DNA from: Promethearchaeota archaeon
GTDB lineage: Archaea; Asgardarchaeota; Lokiarchaeia; Sigyniarchaeales; SOKP01
NCBI GenBank assembly: GCA_016839915.1
Contig: JAEOTH010000199.1
Location: 1-37,187 of the forward strand
Length of the DNA: 37,187 nt
Reading direction: 5' to 3'
This document shows, piece by piece, positions 24,818 to 34,543 of this stretch. Position numbers and translations under genes: made by a program. A model generated the notes under the pieces. It did no database searches. It had not been told where the DNA came from and worked only from the letters and a program-made list of their open reading frames with translations. The stretch's first letter is position 1; every line of letters starts with the position of its first letter.

Positions 24818-25195
24818 TTATATCTTTTTAGATATTTTTGTATTTAATCCATTTCTCGCCTGTAATAATATATCAAGGTTATTATCAACTTTTCCAATCT
24901 TATTTACCTTATTTGGCATTTCTAAATCTTCTAAAGCTATTATTAATTCATCAGTTTTTGGATTATAAATAATATCTCCTTTTTCTACTGTAATTTTGGA
25001 TTTGTTATTAAGCCCTTTGAAGATTTCTACACCAGGTAAGGTCCAGTATTTTTTGGAGTCAAAACTAAATCTTCCTCTTAGTACAAGTGGCAATTTATTA
25101 ATTATCGCATCTGCAGTAAGAGGGGCAATATGCCTAATAATATTTCCTTCTATTATTCCAATTCCAAATAAATCAATCTTAATTAATACACTCAT
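24818..25195 (-). CDS. Cyclophilin-like fold protein (TM1367/DUF369 type)
   Basis: 125 residues. Family-like features: an early strand plus RHIAPLTADAIINKLPLVLRG, a middle GVEIFKG, and VEKGDIIYNPKTDELIIAL. This matches small archaeal and bacterial cyclophilin-like beta-barrel proteins (TM1367 type), whose prolyl-isomerase activity is doubtful. The start is ATG 25195. It sits directly upstream of the VTT gene. Confidence 0.6.
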   Translation of the reverse strand: MSVLIKIDLFGIGIIEGNIIRHIAPLTADAIINKLPLVLRGRFSFDSKKYWTLPGVEIFKGLNNKSKITVEKGDIIYNPKTDELIIALEDLEMPNKVNKIGKVDNNLDILLQARNGLNTKISKKI

Positions 25196-25705
25196 ATTTT
25201 ATAAATAATGAAATTTCTGATATTTATATTATTTTAAATTAATAAAATCAATTATTTTCCTTAATAAAAAGATTTAAATAGTTAAAATATCATATATTTA
25301 GGTGAAAAGGACAATTTGCATTGGAATTAGATACAAAATTACGGTTTTTACACCGATTTAGTAGTTACAATCTAATAAACCATTTCTTTATTTGTGACTT
25401 TTTTTTGGTTCACATCGCCTGATTCAGATTTACTTAACATCATTCAAGATTTAATCGCATTGTTCCTTCAGTGCTTAAGAGGTTGGCATTCAAAGATTTT
25501 AACTAGCACTTTGGAGCAGATATTTAAATGAATCATTTGTATGACGATTTTGATATAAGATATAAACTGAAAATTTGAGCTCTTGTTGAATATAATGTAA
25601 AATTTATTGATACATGAGACATTAAAACATGATACGTAATAATTACATATAATTATAGGAGTTTCAAAATTGCTTCATTGGATTATCTTTTTTAACACCT
25701 TTGAG
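25196..25705 (+). other. 510-base stretch without an intact gene; possible degraded ORF
   Basis: A TATA-like ATTTAAATA at about 25273-25281 is followed by a frame reading LELDTKLRFLHRFSSYNLIN from TTG 25320 to a TGA at the GCCTGA near 25418-25423. Around the run of eight T (about 25399-25406) the sequence becomes open in another frame: from GTG 25394 to TGA 25529-25531, 45 codons reading FFWFTSPDSDLLNIIQDLIA and onward. Two consecutive open pieces joined at a homopolymer suggest a frameshifted gene remnant. The rest, to 25705, is AT-rich with nothing recognised. No tRNA-like structure was seen. Confidence 0.25.
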
Positions 25706-26587
25706 TCAATAATTATTGGAGCACCTATTGTCCTTTTCTTTTTTTTTTTGTATCTCCAAATCGTAAGCATAATCAATATCATAAAAAGGTTTTTCACTTT
25801 CAAGTTTGATGGCATAGACTTTCTTTCCATTAAAGATTATATAATTTAAAGCCTCCCAAATCGTTGTAATTGGAATTTTTTTGTTGATTTTTAAGATTTC
25901 AATGATAGAGTCATAATTTAATGCAATGATTGGTATAATTTGATTTAATACATCACTACAGAGAATGTCTCTTACTTTTATTTGAGAAATTTTATTTAAT
26001 GTAATTTCAGATCCATTAATTTGAATTTCAGGTTTAGAAATTAATCTTTTTTGTCTATATATTTCTCTTAATGATTTTGATCCTATATTTCTATAAAAAA
26101 CAAATGGGTAATAATAAAATGAATCATTCTTCTTAGAAATCTTTGATAAAATTTCTTTTAAAAGGTCATACTCAAATATAGTGTCACCTGGAATTACGAG
26201 ATAAAAATTTTTCTTAGTGAAGAAGCTTTTATCCTTAGTTATTGATAAAAAAGAATATAGTGGGCCTAATTTGTATTCATTTTCAGTATCTATTATATTT
26301 AATCTTTCTTGAAAAGTATGGTTTTCATTTTTTAAATTTAAGATAAACTGCCTTATGGTCTCTCCTAAATATCCAATAACAATAGCAATGTGTTTTATCT
26401 CTAAATTGATTAAAGTATTAATAAGATGATGGAGAATTGAAATATTATTTAAAGCTTTTATTTTTATTAATGGTTTTGGAGTAGTTTTTGTAATTTTTTT
26501 TAGTCTAGTTCCCTCTCCAGCACATAAAATGACAATAGATAGTCTTTCTTTAAATTCATTCTTTAGTAGTGACAATTCTGTTACCAT
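25706..26587 (-). CDS. Sugar-phosphate nucleotidyltransferase (GT-A-like NTP transferase)
   Basis: 293 residues. The N-terminal signature is VILCAGEGTRLKKITKTTPK followed by PLIKI, the nucleotide-binding loop and Lys of glucose-1-phosphate/mannose-1-phosphate nucleotidyltransferases. HIAIVIGYLGETIRQFI and LVIPGDTIFEYDLL (metal Asp in GDT) follow. No C-terminal hexapeptide repeats are seen. It activates a sugar phosphate to an NDP-sugar; which sugar is unclear. The ATG at 26587 overlaps the map 3' end by 32 bases, in the same transcription unit. Confidence 0.8.
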   Translation of the reverse strand: MVTELSLLKNEFKERLSIVILCAGEGTRLKKITKTTPKPLIKIKALNNISILHHLINTLINLEIKHIAIVIGYLGETIRQFILNLKNENHTFQERLNIIDTENEYKLGPLYSFLSITKDKSFFTKKNFYLVIPGDTIFEYDLLKEILSKISKKNDSFYYYPFVFYRNIGSKSLREIYRQKRLISKPEIQINGSEITLNKISQIKVRDILCSDVLNQIIPIIALNYDSIIEILKINKKIPITTIWEALNYIIFNGKKVYAIKLESEKPFYDIDYAYDLEIQKKKEKDNRCSNNY

Positions 26588-27473
26588 CCATATCTATTAC
26601 AATTGTATGCTCTTCTTGAGCTACGGGTTCTTTCGTTTTTTCTACCAAAGTATAATATATATCAACAATTTTTTTGCTTTTAAATGTTCTAAGGGTCATC
26701 TTTATCTTGTTTTTAGGAATAAGACCTTTATTTTCTATCCAGCGTGGAGAAAATGGAAGACGCCCAAAGTTCTCCTCAATTCTGTTCATAAAAGCTATAT
26801 CTTCATAAGGCATATTTTTTTTATTTTTTTTCAAAAATCGATAGATATAGTAATATTGCCCGTTAACTACTTCTCCTACTCCAGATGTAGCAAAAGGTTC
26901 ACATGCAAATGCATCTCCCGGTTTTACAATTTGATTATGAATTTTATTTTTATAATTTGGGATAAAAAGGCCAGCATGTAAATTATATCGTTTCAATTCA
27001 TGACCACCTAAGTTTTTTATGGATCTTAAACCCCTACTTAAGATTTTTTCTTCGATAACTTCCCCTAGTTCATATAATTGAACGCCTGGCTCGAATTTTT
27101 CAATTGCTGCGTCGAGTGCTTCTTTTGCAGCCTCTATGTAATTTTGAAGTTTAGGATCTTCATCAATATTAATTGTAAATGCAGAATCGGCTATATATCC
27201 GTTATAATGCGCACCAACATCTATTTTTAATAAACCTTTTTCAGGTATTAGAGTTTGATCATCAATAGGAGGGCTATAATGAGCAGCAATTTCATTTAAA
27301 GACATATTTATTGGAAATGAGAGGTCACATCCACTCTTAATTATTTCAGCTTCACATTTATTTCCAATTTCTAAAAAAGTTTCTCCTGGTATAATCAACT
27401 TTTTTGCTAATTTTTTTGCGGCTATAACTGCCTTTCCAGCTTTGATATAGTCTTGAATATATTCATCTTTCAT
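26556..27473 (-). CDS. map: Methionine aminopeptidase, type II (archaeal)
   Basis: About 305 residues. It removes the initiator Met from new proteins. Metal ligands are seen in order: Asp in LLKIDVGAHYNGY, Asp in IADSAFTI, His in GGHELKRYNLHAG, Glu in ACEPFATSG and Glu in AQEEHTIVI. The insert between the last two ligands contains a helical subdomain (YIYRFLKKNKKNMPYEDIAF), as in type II enzymes. ATG 27473 is preferred over TTG 27482. It follows aspS after a short gap. Confidence 0.94.
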   Translation of the reverse strand: MKDEYIQDYIKAGKAVIAAKKLAKKLIIPGETFLEIGNKCEAEIIKSGCDLSFPINMSLNEIAAHYSPPIDDQTLIPEKGLLKIDVGAHYNGYIADSAFTINIDEDPKLQNYIEAAKEALDAAIEKFEPGVQLYELGEVIEEKILSRGLRSIKNLGGHELKRYNLHAGLFIPNYKNKIHNQIVKPGDAFACEPFATSGVGEVVNGQYYYIYRFLKKNKKNMPYEDIAFMNRIEENFGRLPFSPRWIENKGLIPKNKIKMTLRTFKSKKIVDIYYTLVEKTKEPVAQEEHTIVIDMDGNRIVTTKE

Positions 27474-27501
27474 TTTTTTCAAACTGTTATATTTATTTTT
27501 T

Positions 27502-28821
27502 TTAAGGCGTTAATCGATCAGGTGTCCTAGGATACATCACCGCTTCTCGGATATCATCTAATCCGCATAAAATAGTTAACCATCTATCAATACCTAAACC
27601 AAAACCAGCGTGTGGTGGCATTCCATAATCAAATGTATTAAGATGAGAAGTAAATGCAAGTGGATTAAGTCCTTTTTCTTCAAGTGCATTTATTAATTGC
27701 ACTTTATTATGAATTCTTGTACCTCCTGAAGTCAATTCTAACATTCCTTTTTGTAAATCAAAGGATTCACTATACTTAGGATTAATTGAAGGCATAATAT
27801 AAAAAGGTTTAATAGACATTGGCCAATGAGTAATATAATAATATCCAATAAACTCTTCACCTAATTTTCTATAAGCCTCTGTAGAAATATCTTCTCCAAA
27901 ATCAATGTCAAAGGAAAATTTGTTGTTGATTAAATCAATGATTTCTTCATACTTATATATAGGAAAAGGAATCTCTGGTAGAATTGTCGTTTTATCTACC
28001 TTTAAATATTTCAATGCTGACATTTGATTCTCTCTGATATCTTTAATAGCATTATAAACCATCGCCTCCAATATTTTGAGAACATCTTCCATTGTAGAGA
28101 ATGCTATCTCCAAATCTAAAGTAAAAATCTCACATATATGCCTTTTTGTGCGACTTTTTTCAGCTCTAAAACAATCACTTATTTCAAAAACTCTTTCATA
28201 TACTCCACTTAATTGTTCTTTATATAATTGGGCAGATTGAGTAAGGAATGCCTCTTCTTCAAAATATATAATAGGAAACAATTCAGTACCTCCCTCAGTA
28301 GCAGAACCTATAATTTTAGGAGTAGTGATTTCAGTAAAATTTCTTTCGAATAAAAAATTCCTAATAGATCTGAGTAATTCTCCTCTAATCTCAAAAATAG
28401 CTTGATTTTTAAGGGATCTTAGATCTAAAGCTCTATTATTTAATCTAAGATCTAACTCTGATACGGTTTCTCCAGTCATATCTATAGGAAGTTTATCGGG
28501 GGTCGTATTTAATATTTTTATTTCAGATGGGATTATTTCAATTCCACCAGGAGCTTCATTAAACTTTTTTACAATACCTTTTACCATTATACAGTACTGA
28601 TACCCTAGTTTCGTTTTTTCAAAGAGCTCATTATCAACTACTCCCTTTTTTAAGGTTATCTGACGCTCTCCAAATTTATCTTGAAGAGATATGAATTTTA
28701 AACCTCCAAGATCTCTAAAATTTCGGACCCAACCACCTAAGAATACTTCTTCATCAATTAAATCTGAATTGATTTCTTTAGTATAATGAGTTTTTCTCCA
28801 ATCTCCTAGTTCATCTAGCAT
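27502..28821 (-). CDS. aspS: Aspartyl-tRNA synthetase, archaeal type
   Basis: 439 residues. An N-terminal OB-fold anticodon domain ([20 protein letters not shown]) is followed by a class IIb core: motif 1 region ending [31 protein letters not shown], motif 2 [21 protein letters not shown] and motif 3 [18 protein letters not shown]. Length and GGTELF place it with archaeal/eukaryotic AspRS. Whether it also charges tRNA-Asn depends on a few anticodon-domain residues that I cannot settle by eye. It is the first gene of aspS - map - nucleotidyltransferase. Confidence 0.93.
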   Translation of the reverse strand: MLDELGDWRKTHYTKEINSDLIDEEVFLGGWVRNFRDLGGLKFISLQDKFGERQITLKKGVVDNELFEKTKLGYQYCIMVKGIVKKFNEAPGGIEIIPSEIKILNTTPDKLPIDMTGETVSELDLRLNNRALDLRSLKNQAIFEIRGELLRSIRNFLFERNFTEITTPKIIGSATEGGTELFPIIYFEEEAFLTQSAQLYKEQLSGVYERVFEISDCFRAEKSRTKRHICEIFTLDLEIAFSTMEDVLKILEAMVYNAIKDIRENQMSALKYLKVDKTTILPEIPFPIYKYEEIIDLINNKFSFDIDFGEDISTEAYRKLGEEFIGYYYITHWPMSIKPFYIMPSINPKYSESFDLQKGMLELTSGGTRIHNKVQLINALEEKGLNPLAFTSHLNTFDYGMPPHAGFGLGIDRWLTILCGLDDIREAVMYPRTPDRLTP

Positions 28822-28907
28822 ATATTCGCATCAACTTTAATTATTTTCACACTTTAATTTTTTAAATTAAATTAAAAATAAAATTTTTGCCTTCATATCT
28901 ATTTATT

Positions 28908-30395
28908 ATGGTAAATTTAAAATGGAAAGGTAAAGAAGAAACAAAAGTTATTTCTCCTAATGCTAATGAGACCATACCATTCCAAAATGTTGAGATTTAC
29001 CAATTTCCCAAGAATGATAATAAATCAGATGAGAACTGGGAAAATCTACTAATTTTGGGAGAAAATAAATCAGTAATAAATTCTTTATTAAGAAAATTCG
29101 AGAAAAAAATATCTCTTATTTATATTGACCCTCCCTTCGCGACAGGAGGGGATTTTAATTTGAAAATTCAAATAGGGGAAGAAGGAGATATTTTAGACAA
29201 AATTTCTTATACTGATAAATGGGGTGCAGGATTAGACGCCTATTTAAATTTTTTATATGAGCGTCTAGTACTTATGAGAAAATTATTAACTAATCAGGGC
29301 TCTATTTATATACATTTAGATTGGCATATATCCCATTATGTTAAAGTCATCATGGATGAAATATTTGGGATTGAAAACTTTAGGAATGAAATAATTTGGG
29401 CTTATCCTGCCGCCTCAGTGAAAACTAGACGGTTTTTTATTAGATCCTATGATATCATACTTTTTTATTCAAAATCAGATAATTTTGTATTTAACGATGA
29501 TCCTAATATTTATATGGAGTACTCAAATCGAGTTAAAAACGCTTTAAAGAAAGATGAACATGGAGTATTTTATTATAGAGGAGGAAGTCACAATGGAAAA
29601 AAATTATCAAGGAAAGTTTATGTAGAGAAAGAAGGAATTTTTCCGAGAGATGTTTGGAATGATATTCCATATATCCGAGCAAACACATTAGAATATCAAG
29701 GTTTTTCTACTCAAAAACCAGAGCGTCTTTTAAAAAGGATTATCTTGGCATCTACAAATAAAAATGATATAGTAGCTGATTTTTTTTCTGGTTCGGGCAC
29801 CACTTTGGCAGTAGCAGAAAAATTAGGTCGTTTTTGGATTGGATGTGATTTACATAAACAAGCAGTTCATATGACAAGGAAAAGAATTCTTAATTTAAGG
29901 GAGAGTAATGATATTTTAAATTGGAAAAAGCGATATCAACGGGATCCAAATTCATTTAGGATTTTAATGATTGAAAAAGGCAATGAAGCAATTTCTATCC
30001 CTACAGAATTTTTAAAAAACACTAATGAGGAAGCTTTAAAGCTTCAGATGAATGAGCGCCCTAATTTAAATGTCCGAATCCGTCAAAATGACAATAAAGT
30101 TGAGATAGAATTGATTGAATATAAAGTACCGTTTATCGATCTCATATCAGAAAAAGTTCAAAAAAATATTGGAGTATTTTCTGATTTCATTGATTATTGG
30201 GCTATAGATTTCGATTATAATAATGATAGTTTTAAAAATATGTGGTTTTCCTGTAGAAATCCGAAAAGTAGGATATTGTCCTTAAAATCAAATTCCTATC
30301 AATACAATAGTTCAGGTAGTTATTATATAGTAATTAAGACAATTGATATTTTCGGAATTGAATCAATAAAAAAATTTAAGATAAAAATTACTTAA
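28908..30395 (+). CDS. Site-specific DNA methyltransferase (adenine-type, Mod-like), orphan
   Basis: About 495 residues. The catalytic motif IV is IYIDPPFATGG (DPPF), N-terminal to the SAM motif I DFFSGSGTTLAVAEKLGRF, i.e. the permuted beta-class order typical of type III Mod and related N6-adenine methyltransferases. QGFSTQKPERLLKRII is a conserved lead-in to motif I. The C-terminal ~160 residues include FSDFIDYWAIDFDYNNDSF and a beta-rich end. No restriction subunit is adjacent, so it is an orphan or regulatory methylase. ATG 28908 is chosen over TTG 28887. It overlaps the convergent truD by 8 bases. Confidence 0.85.
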   Translation: MVNLKWKGKEETKVISPNANETIPFQNVEIYQFPKNDNKSDENWENLLILGENKSVINSLLRKFEKKISLIYIDPPFATGGDFNLKIQIGEEGDILDKISYTDKWGAGLDAYLNFLYERLVLMRKLLTNQGSIYIHLDWHISHYVKVIMDEIFGIENFRNEIIWAYPAASVKTRRFFIRSYDIILFYSKSDNFVFNDDPNIYMEYSNRVKNALKKDEHGVFYYRGGSHNGKKLSRKVYVEKEGIFPRDVWNDIPYIRANTLEYQGFSTQKPERLLKRIILASTNKNDIVADFFSGSGTTLAVAEKLGRFWIGCDLHKQAVHMTRKRILNLRESNDILNWKKRYQRDPNSFRILMIEKGNEAISIPTEFLKNTNEEALKLQMNERPNLNVRIRQNDNKVEIELIEYKVPFIDLISEKVQKNIGVFSDFIDYWAIDFDYNNDSFKNMWFSCRNPKSRILSLKSNSYQYNSSGSYYIVIKTIDIFGIESIKKFKIKIT

Positions 30396-31770
30396 TAATT
30401 TCTCTAATTAACATAGTTGCATAACTTCCCTTTTGAAGGGAAAATTCTAATTTAAGTTTAAGTTTTCCAGGATTGAAATCATCGTTAGCAAACTCTAATA
30501 TTTTTAATGATAATGGTTTAGCAGTCATCGCTCTAATAGAACCCTTATATTCTGTTTCAAATGTAACTTTTTTATCAAAAATATTGCCAATCTTAATGTG
30601 TCTTGCAATCTCATTAAAAAATAATTTCATTAACGGAAATTCATCTAAATTAGTAATAGAGCCAATAATTGGTAATATTATTACTGCATGTTTTAAAGTC
30701 AATGCTTTCTTTAAATATCTATCATAAGAGTTTCCATATATATATTTAACTGGAGTAAGATTTCCATTATAGTCATCTAATATGCCAATAACATCCCCTT
30801 TTATAGCTTTGAATAAAGGAAGACCTTTTTCAACCCTTTTTGATAACATCTTGTTAAAAATATATGATTGAAATGAGCTTATTAATAATTTTATCAAATC
30901 AGATGTTAGAGTTCTAATTGAACCTTCATAATCACCTGGATTATTAATTAAATAGTTGATCATATTTCTTTCATATTTCAATTTTCTTGGGAATTCAATG
31001 TACGCCTTTTCAAGATTCCCAGTCTTTCTAAATTCTCTCCTAACGATTCTAGAATCTAAGGATTCAGTTGAATAGGTGGTTGAAACAAATTCTTCAAAAG
31101 CTTCTTGATATCTACCTTCTAGAATAAAACGCCCCACAATATGTGAATTTGGCCTGAAACTTCCGAATCTTTGAAGCCCAAAATAGTTAGGAAACCCATA
31201 ATTGTTTAAGAATTTAATATAATTCTCCAGTCTGTTTTTTAGATTCTGACCTGGAAAAACATTTCTTAGGGTAATCGTGAAATTATTTCCTACATGACTT
31301 CCCAATTTAACTGGTTTTCTGGTGGGATGGATATTTCTAATAAAGATGTCGTTTATCTTTAATTTCTTTAAGTGATTAACATAGTTTCCCTTGATAGATA
31401 CTTTTTGAACTGAAATAGAATTTTTATCTTTTAATCCAGAATAGCTAAAGAAATCATAAGGAATTTTCAAAATTTTACTAATCTTTCTTAAAGCTTCAAA
31501 AGTATCATAATTGACTTTTACCATATTAAAGGTTGTGTATTTATCTTTTAATTCCATTGAAAAAGTAGGAATTTTATAATCCTCCTTTATATCAAGAGTC
31601 CTCCCATTATTATCAATTTCTTTAACAATAAAATCCTTTAAATTTTTCTTATATTCACCACCAATTCCCCTAATTTTATCAGTAGCAAAAGCTTCAATTC
31701 CCACAAACTTTTCTACTTCTCTTTCGTCATTATTTGGAAAGAAATAAGTATCCGTTTCTTGGTTAGACAA
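30388..31770 (-). CDS. truD: tRNA pseudouridine synthase D (TruD)
   Basis: 460 residues. TruD modifies U13 of tRNAs (Pus7 in eukaryotes). Seen: catalytic Asp in FSYSGLKDKNSISVQ (about residue 110), PVKLGSHVGNNFTITLRNV, and FPNYFGLQRFGSFRPNSHIV, all family hallmarks, plus the insertion domain typical of archaeal members. The C-terminal LEFSLQKGSYATMLIREI is the conserved end. It lies 17 bases after pth2 in a leftward block. Confidence 0.93.
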   Translation of the reverse strand: MSNQETDTYFFPNNDEREVEKFVGIEAFATDKIRGIGGEYKKNLKDFIVKEIDNNGRTLDIKEDYKIPTFSMELKDKYTTFNMVKVNYDTFEALRKISKILKIPYDFFSYSGLKDKNSISVQKVSIKGNYVNHLKKLKINDIFIRNIHPTRKPVKLGSHVGNNFTITLRNVFPGQNLKNRLENYIKFLNNYGFPNYFGLQRFGSFRPNSHIVGRFILEGRYQEAFEEFVSTTYSTESLDSRIVRREFRKTGNLEKAYIEFPRKLKYERNMINYLINNPGDYEGSIRTLTSDLIKLLISSFQSYIFNKMLSKRVEKGLPLFKAIKGDVIGILDDYNGNLTPVKYIYGNSYDRYLKKALTLKHAVIILPIIGSITNLDEFPLMKLFFNEIARHIKIGNIFDKKVTFETEYKGSIRAMTAKPLSLKILEFANDDFNPGKLKLKLEFSLQKGSYATMLIREIIK

Positions 31771-31787
31771 TTTTCTATCCTATATGT

Positions 31788-32144
31788 TTATAATAATTTT
31801 AATTCACCAGTAATTTTATCAATCTTGGTTGATAAAATCGGTCCTATTCCAATTGCAGTCATAGTCCCTGGGCTTAATTGAGTTAGTCCTGCGTCATTAA
31901 CAATGAAATACGGAATTTTACTTGAGTCAAGTTTGATGATTACTTCTTTTAATTGATCCATATCACTTACTTTAAGAACAACCTTTTTTTGCCCTGAATT
32001 CTTCCAATTCTTCCATATCGCTTTATTTTGGACTCGAACTATATCAGATGCGGACACACTGGCATGACAAGACTGAGCACATTTTTTCCCAGTGCCCATT
32101 TTTAAATCTGTTCTTACTAAAATAACTTGTTTATATTCTTCCAA
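31788..32144 (-). CDS. pth2: Peptidyl-tRNA hydrolase, Pth2 type
   Basis: 118 residues. Pth2 signature: [57 protein letters not shown] and TAIGIGP. It releases peptidyl-tRNAs that drop off ribosomes. It starts at TTG 32144; no ATG precedes the first strand. The full family length is present. It lies between the zinc/KH-like gene and truD, a translation-linked block. Confidence 0.95.
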   Translation of the reverse strand: MEEYKQVILVRTDLKMGTGKKCAQSCHASVSASDIVRVQNKAIWKNWKNSGQKKVVLKVSDMDQLKEVIIKLDSSKIPYFIVNDAGLTQLSPGTMTAIGIGPILSTKIDKITGELKLL

Positions 32145-32191
32145 GATAAATCTATTAAATAGTAAGAAATTAGTAAATTAAATGTTATTGA

Positions 32192-32704
32192 TTATTGAAA
32201 TTCTACTCTGGTAATATTACCTGTTAGTTCATAAATCAATTCTTCAAGTTCATCTTTAGTGAATAATAATTTTTCTCTATCATCCTCTGATAACACTGCT
32301 CTAAATTGAATATCTCCAGTAGCTAAGAAAATTTCATTCAAAGATCCTAATTTATTTGGTGCGATTAGTGCTTCTACAACCGGTCGTGGTTTATTTGTTT
32401 TTTCAATTAATATTAACTCATCAATTTCATAAGTTTCTTTAATCAATTCTATTAAAATTGGAGTTATCTTCAATTTATCCTTCTTCCCAACGACTAAAAT
32501 TACCACATCTTCATAATCAATGGCTTTATAAAATGAGATATTTCTAAGAAATGCAAATTGTTCTTCTTCCTCCTCTAGTTGAAGCAAATCTTTTGCCAAA
32601 TCAATCTCAAATTCTGTTATTTCTCCCGCATCAAGTCTAGCTTGACAATTTGTACATAAAAAGCCTGAATTTATACATGTCTTATCTGCAGGGAGAACTT
32701 TCAT
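32192..32704 (-). CDS. Archaeal zinc-containing KH/NusA-like RNA-binding protein
   Basis: 170 residues. The N-terminus holds Cys10 and CTNC at 17-20 within KTCINSGFLCTNCQARLDAG, a partial zinc knuckle. Residues about 60-110 look like a small alpha/beta unit (VVILVVGKKDKLKITPILIE), and the C-terminus (IQFRAVLSEDDREKLLFTKD, then ELIYELTGNITRVEF) resembles the last part of archaeal KH/NusA-like proteins. RNA binding is inferred from this and from its place upstream of pth2 and truD. The assignment is by resemblance only. Confidence 0.55.
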   Translation of the reverse strand: MKVLPADKTCINSGFLCTNCQARLDAGEITEFEIDLAKDLLQLEEEEEQFAFLRNISFYKAIDYEDVVILVVGKKDKLKITPILIELIKETYEIDELILIEKTNKPRPVVEALIAPNKLGSLNEIFLATGDIQFRAVLSEDDREKLLFTKDELEELIYELTGNITRVEFQ

Positions 32705-32859
32705 GGGTGTTAAACCAGATTAAAAATTTCATGTTTAGATAATATCCCATTGAAATTTGATATTGTAATTGTTATCTATTAAAAATAATTAATTAATTTT
32801 TTCATAAAGATTCTAAAAATATATATTTAAAAAGGAATAAATTCCGAGTCGATTTAAAC

Positions 32860-33780
32860 TTAAAAATCAAATATTAAATAATCATTAATTTCTGATTCTA
32901 TCATAGAGATTTCTATGAGTATTTTTTTAAATTCATATTTTGGCACTTTATTTCTATTCAGTAAAACTTTCGCAAGATTTTTATATTTATCTATTACATG
33001 AGATTCAGCAAAATTCTCTAGTTTTATACAAAAAGAATAAAGATATGAATAAGTTTCTGCGTATTTAGAATATTTTATTGACTCCTTTACCTTATCTAAG
33101 TAATAATGTAATCTAAGTCTACGATCCTTAATTTCATCTTTTAAAGATTTAGCTTCGGTTTGATACTCGATAAACTTTTCGTCATCGTGAAGTTTTTCAG
33201 AAATCTCTATTAATCTCTTTGAAATTTCATATTTCTTTATAAAATTTTCTTCTGTTAAATATTGAACTCTGGACTCTTCCCTTTGCTTTAATAAATCTTC
33301 TCTTAATTGTACTGATAATGATCCTTTTTGTTCCCATATAGATTTTAAAATTGTGCTTTGATCTGCTGTCAGAGTTGATTCTGCAACTAATTTTTTATCT
33401 GAAAGAATAAGTTGTATTATATTTAAATCAAACATTTCTAATTTTTCTGGTTTAAGATCCCAATTAATAAATAAATCTTGATAGGTGATTATAATTTCAC
33501 TTATTTTTGGGATTATCTTTTGGACTTCCTTGATATCTTTTTTGTGTGTAATAATTACTAAATCAGATAAAATTTCTGGTATTCGTGTGATCAATACGAT
33601 GTATTCTCCTAATTCAATAGTATTCAACGATTCTGTACTACTTTCTGTAAGTTCTGATACAAAAGTCTGTAGTGCAGAAAAAAAAAAATCAAACATCTCT
33701 AATTTTTCATCACTTTGAAAACTTTTGTTATATAAAAGGTCTCTTGACTGACTTTTAAAAATATAAAGCGCTTGAATCAT
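32860..33780 (-). CDS. Longin-like domain protein with helical C-terminus
   Basis: 306 residues. Residues 1-110 (MIQALYIFKSQSRDLLYNKS, FDFFFSALQTFVSEL, LGEYIVLITRIPEILSDLVI) show the five-strand, GTPase-partner-like longin pattern. Residues about 145-306 are charged helices, probably coiled coil or TPR-like (YEISKRLIEISEKLHDDEKF). Longin domains serve in vesicle-trafficking adaptors and GTPase exchange complexes of eukaryotes and are abundant in Asgard archaea. There is no membrane segment. The partner is unknown. Confidence 0.55.
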   Translation of the reverse strand: MIQALYIFKSQSRDLLYNKSFQSDEKLEMFDFFFSALQTFVSELTESSTESLNTIELGEYIVLITRIPEILSDLVIITHKKDIKEVQKIIPKISEIIITYQDLFINWDLKPEKLEMFDLNIIQLILSDKKLVAESTLTADQSTILKSIWEQKGSLSVQLREDLLKQREESRVQYLTEENFIKKYEISKRLIEISEKLHDDEKFIEYQTEAKSLKDEIKDRRLRLHYYLDKVKESIKYSKYAETYSYLYSFCIKLENFAESHVIDKYKNLAKVLLNRNKVPKYEFKKILIEISMIESEINDYLIFDF

Positions 33781-33926
33781 AGTAATACTTTCTTACTCAT
33801 CATTTATACTAGATATGAAATAATGATAATTTAATTTATAATTATCTTTTTCTAAAAACCAGAGAATAAGGTGGAGCTCCAAATCGCTAAATGGAATAAG
33901 TTAATTATATCTAAATTAAATAGATT

Positions 33927-34121
33927 TTATAATTCTATAATATCGCAACCAATATTTCTTAACAATCTCTCTGCACTTGCCGGATCAGTTTTATAAGTAT
34001 AAAGAATTTTCTTAGTTCTTAATTTTAATTTTACAACTTCCTTTAGACGTTTAACTCGGCAATGGACGGCATATTCAGAAATCTCTAGAAATTTATTTTC
34101 ATCAAAAATTTCTCTTGGCAT
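33927..34121 (-). CDS. rpl38e: Large-subunit ribosomal protein eL38
   Basis: 64 residues. It starts MPREIFDENKFLEISEYA and has VVKLKLRTKKILYTYKTDP and AERLLRNI, matching the eukaryotic L38e pattern (MPkEI-d-FL..., VKFKVRcsrYLYTL, AeKLkqsL). eL38 is universal in eukaryotes and patchy in archaea. It is a stand-alone gene, divergent from eL40 with 189 AT-rich bases between. Confidence 0.88.
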   Translation of the reverse strand: MPREIFDENKFLEISEYAVHCRVKRLKEVVKLKLRTKKILYTYKTDPASAERLLRNIGCDIIEL

Positions 34122-34310
34122 ATTAGCTCAGCAAATATTACATGTGTAAAGTATGAATAGATCTAGTAATTATAGAATTTTAATTTTATCATATTTTACA
34201 ATTGTCTAAACATAAATTTTATTTTGAATCATTTGTTTTAGAAATTATCCTTATTTTCATCAATTTGAAGATTATAATTAAGAGATTGGAAAAAAGAAAA
34301 TCTGAGAAAT

Positions 34311-34472
34311 ATGCCAATTGACGATCCCGTGAAGAGGAGAATCGCTAGATACCACTTATTGGAAAAAACTGTCTGTAGAAGATGCGGTGCTCTAAATCCA
34401 CTCAGAGCAAAGAAATGCCGCAGATGTCATGGAAAAGATTTACGACTTAAAAGAAGAGAATTAACTAAATAA
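34311..34472 (+). CDS. rpl40e: Large-subunit ribosomal protein eL40
   Basis: 53 residues from ATG 34311 to TAA 34470-34472. The zinc-ribbon pair CRRC (22-25) and CRRCH (36-40) lies within a strongly basic protein (AKKCRRCHGKDLRLKRRE), the archaeal eL40 pattern. In eukaryotes the same protein is made as a ubiquitin fusion; here it is unfused. GC content is higher than the surrounding spacer, typical of a highly expressed gene. Confidence 0.95.
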   Translation: MPIDDPVKRRIARYHLLEKTVCRRCGALNPLRAKKCRRCHGKDLRLKRRELTK

Positions 34473-34543
34473 TCTGAATGTCTATTTCAGTTTTCCTTAT
34501 TATTTATTGCATCTTTCCAAGAATTTGCTTTAGCTTCTTTATC

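Noticed and set aside
25400-25560. tRNA or box C/D RNA in the gene-free gap (CTGATTCAG, CTGA motif)
   Set aside because: No cloverleaf arms, no TTCRANNC T-loop and no C box at suitable spacing were found.
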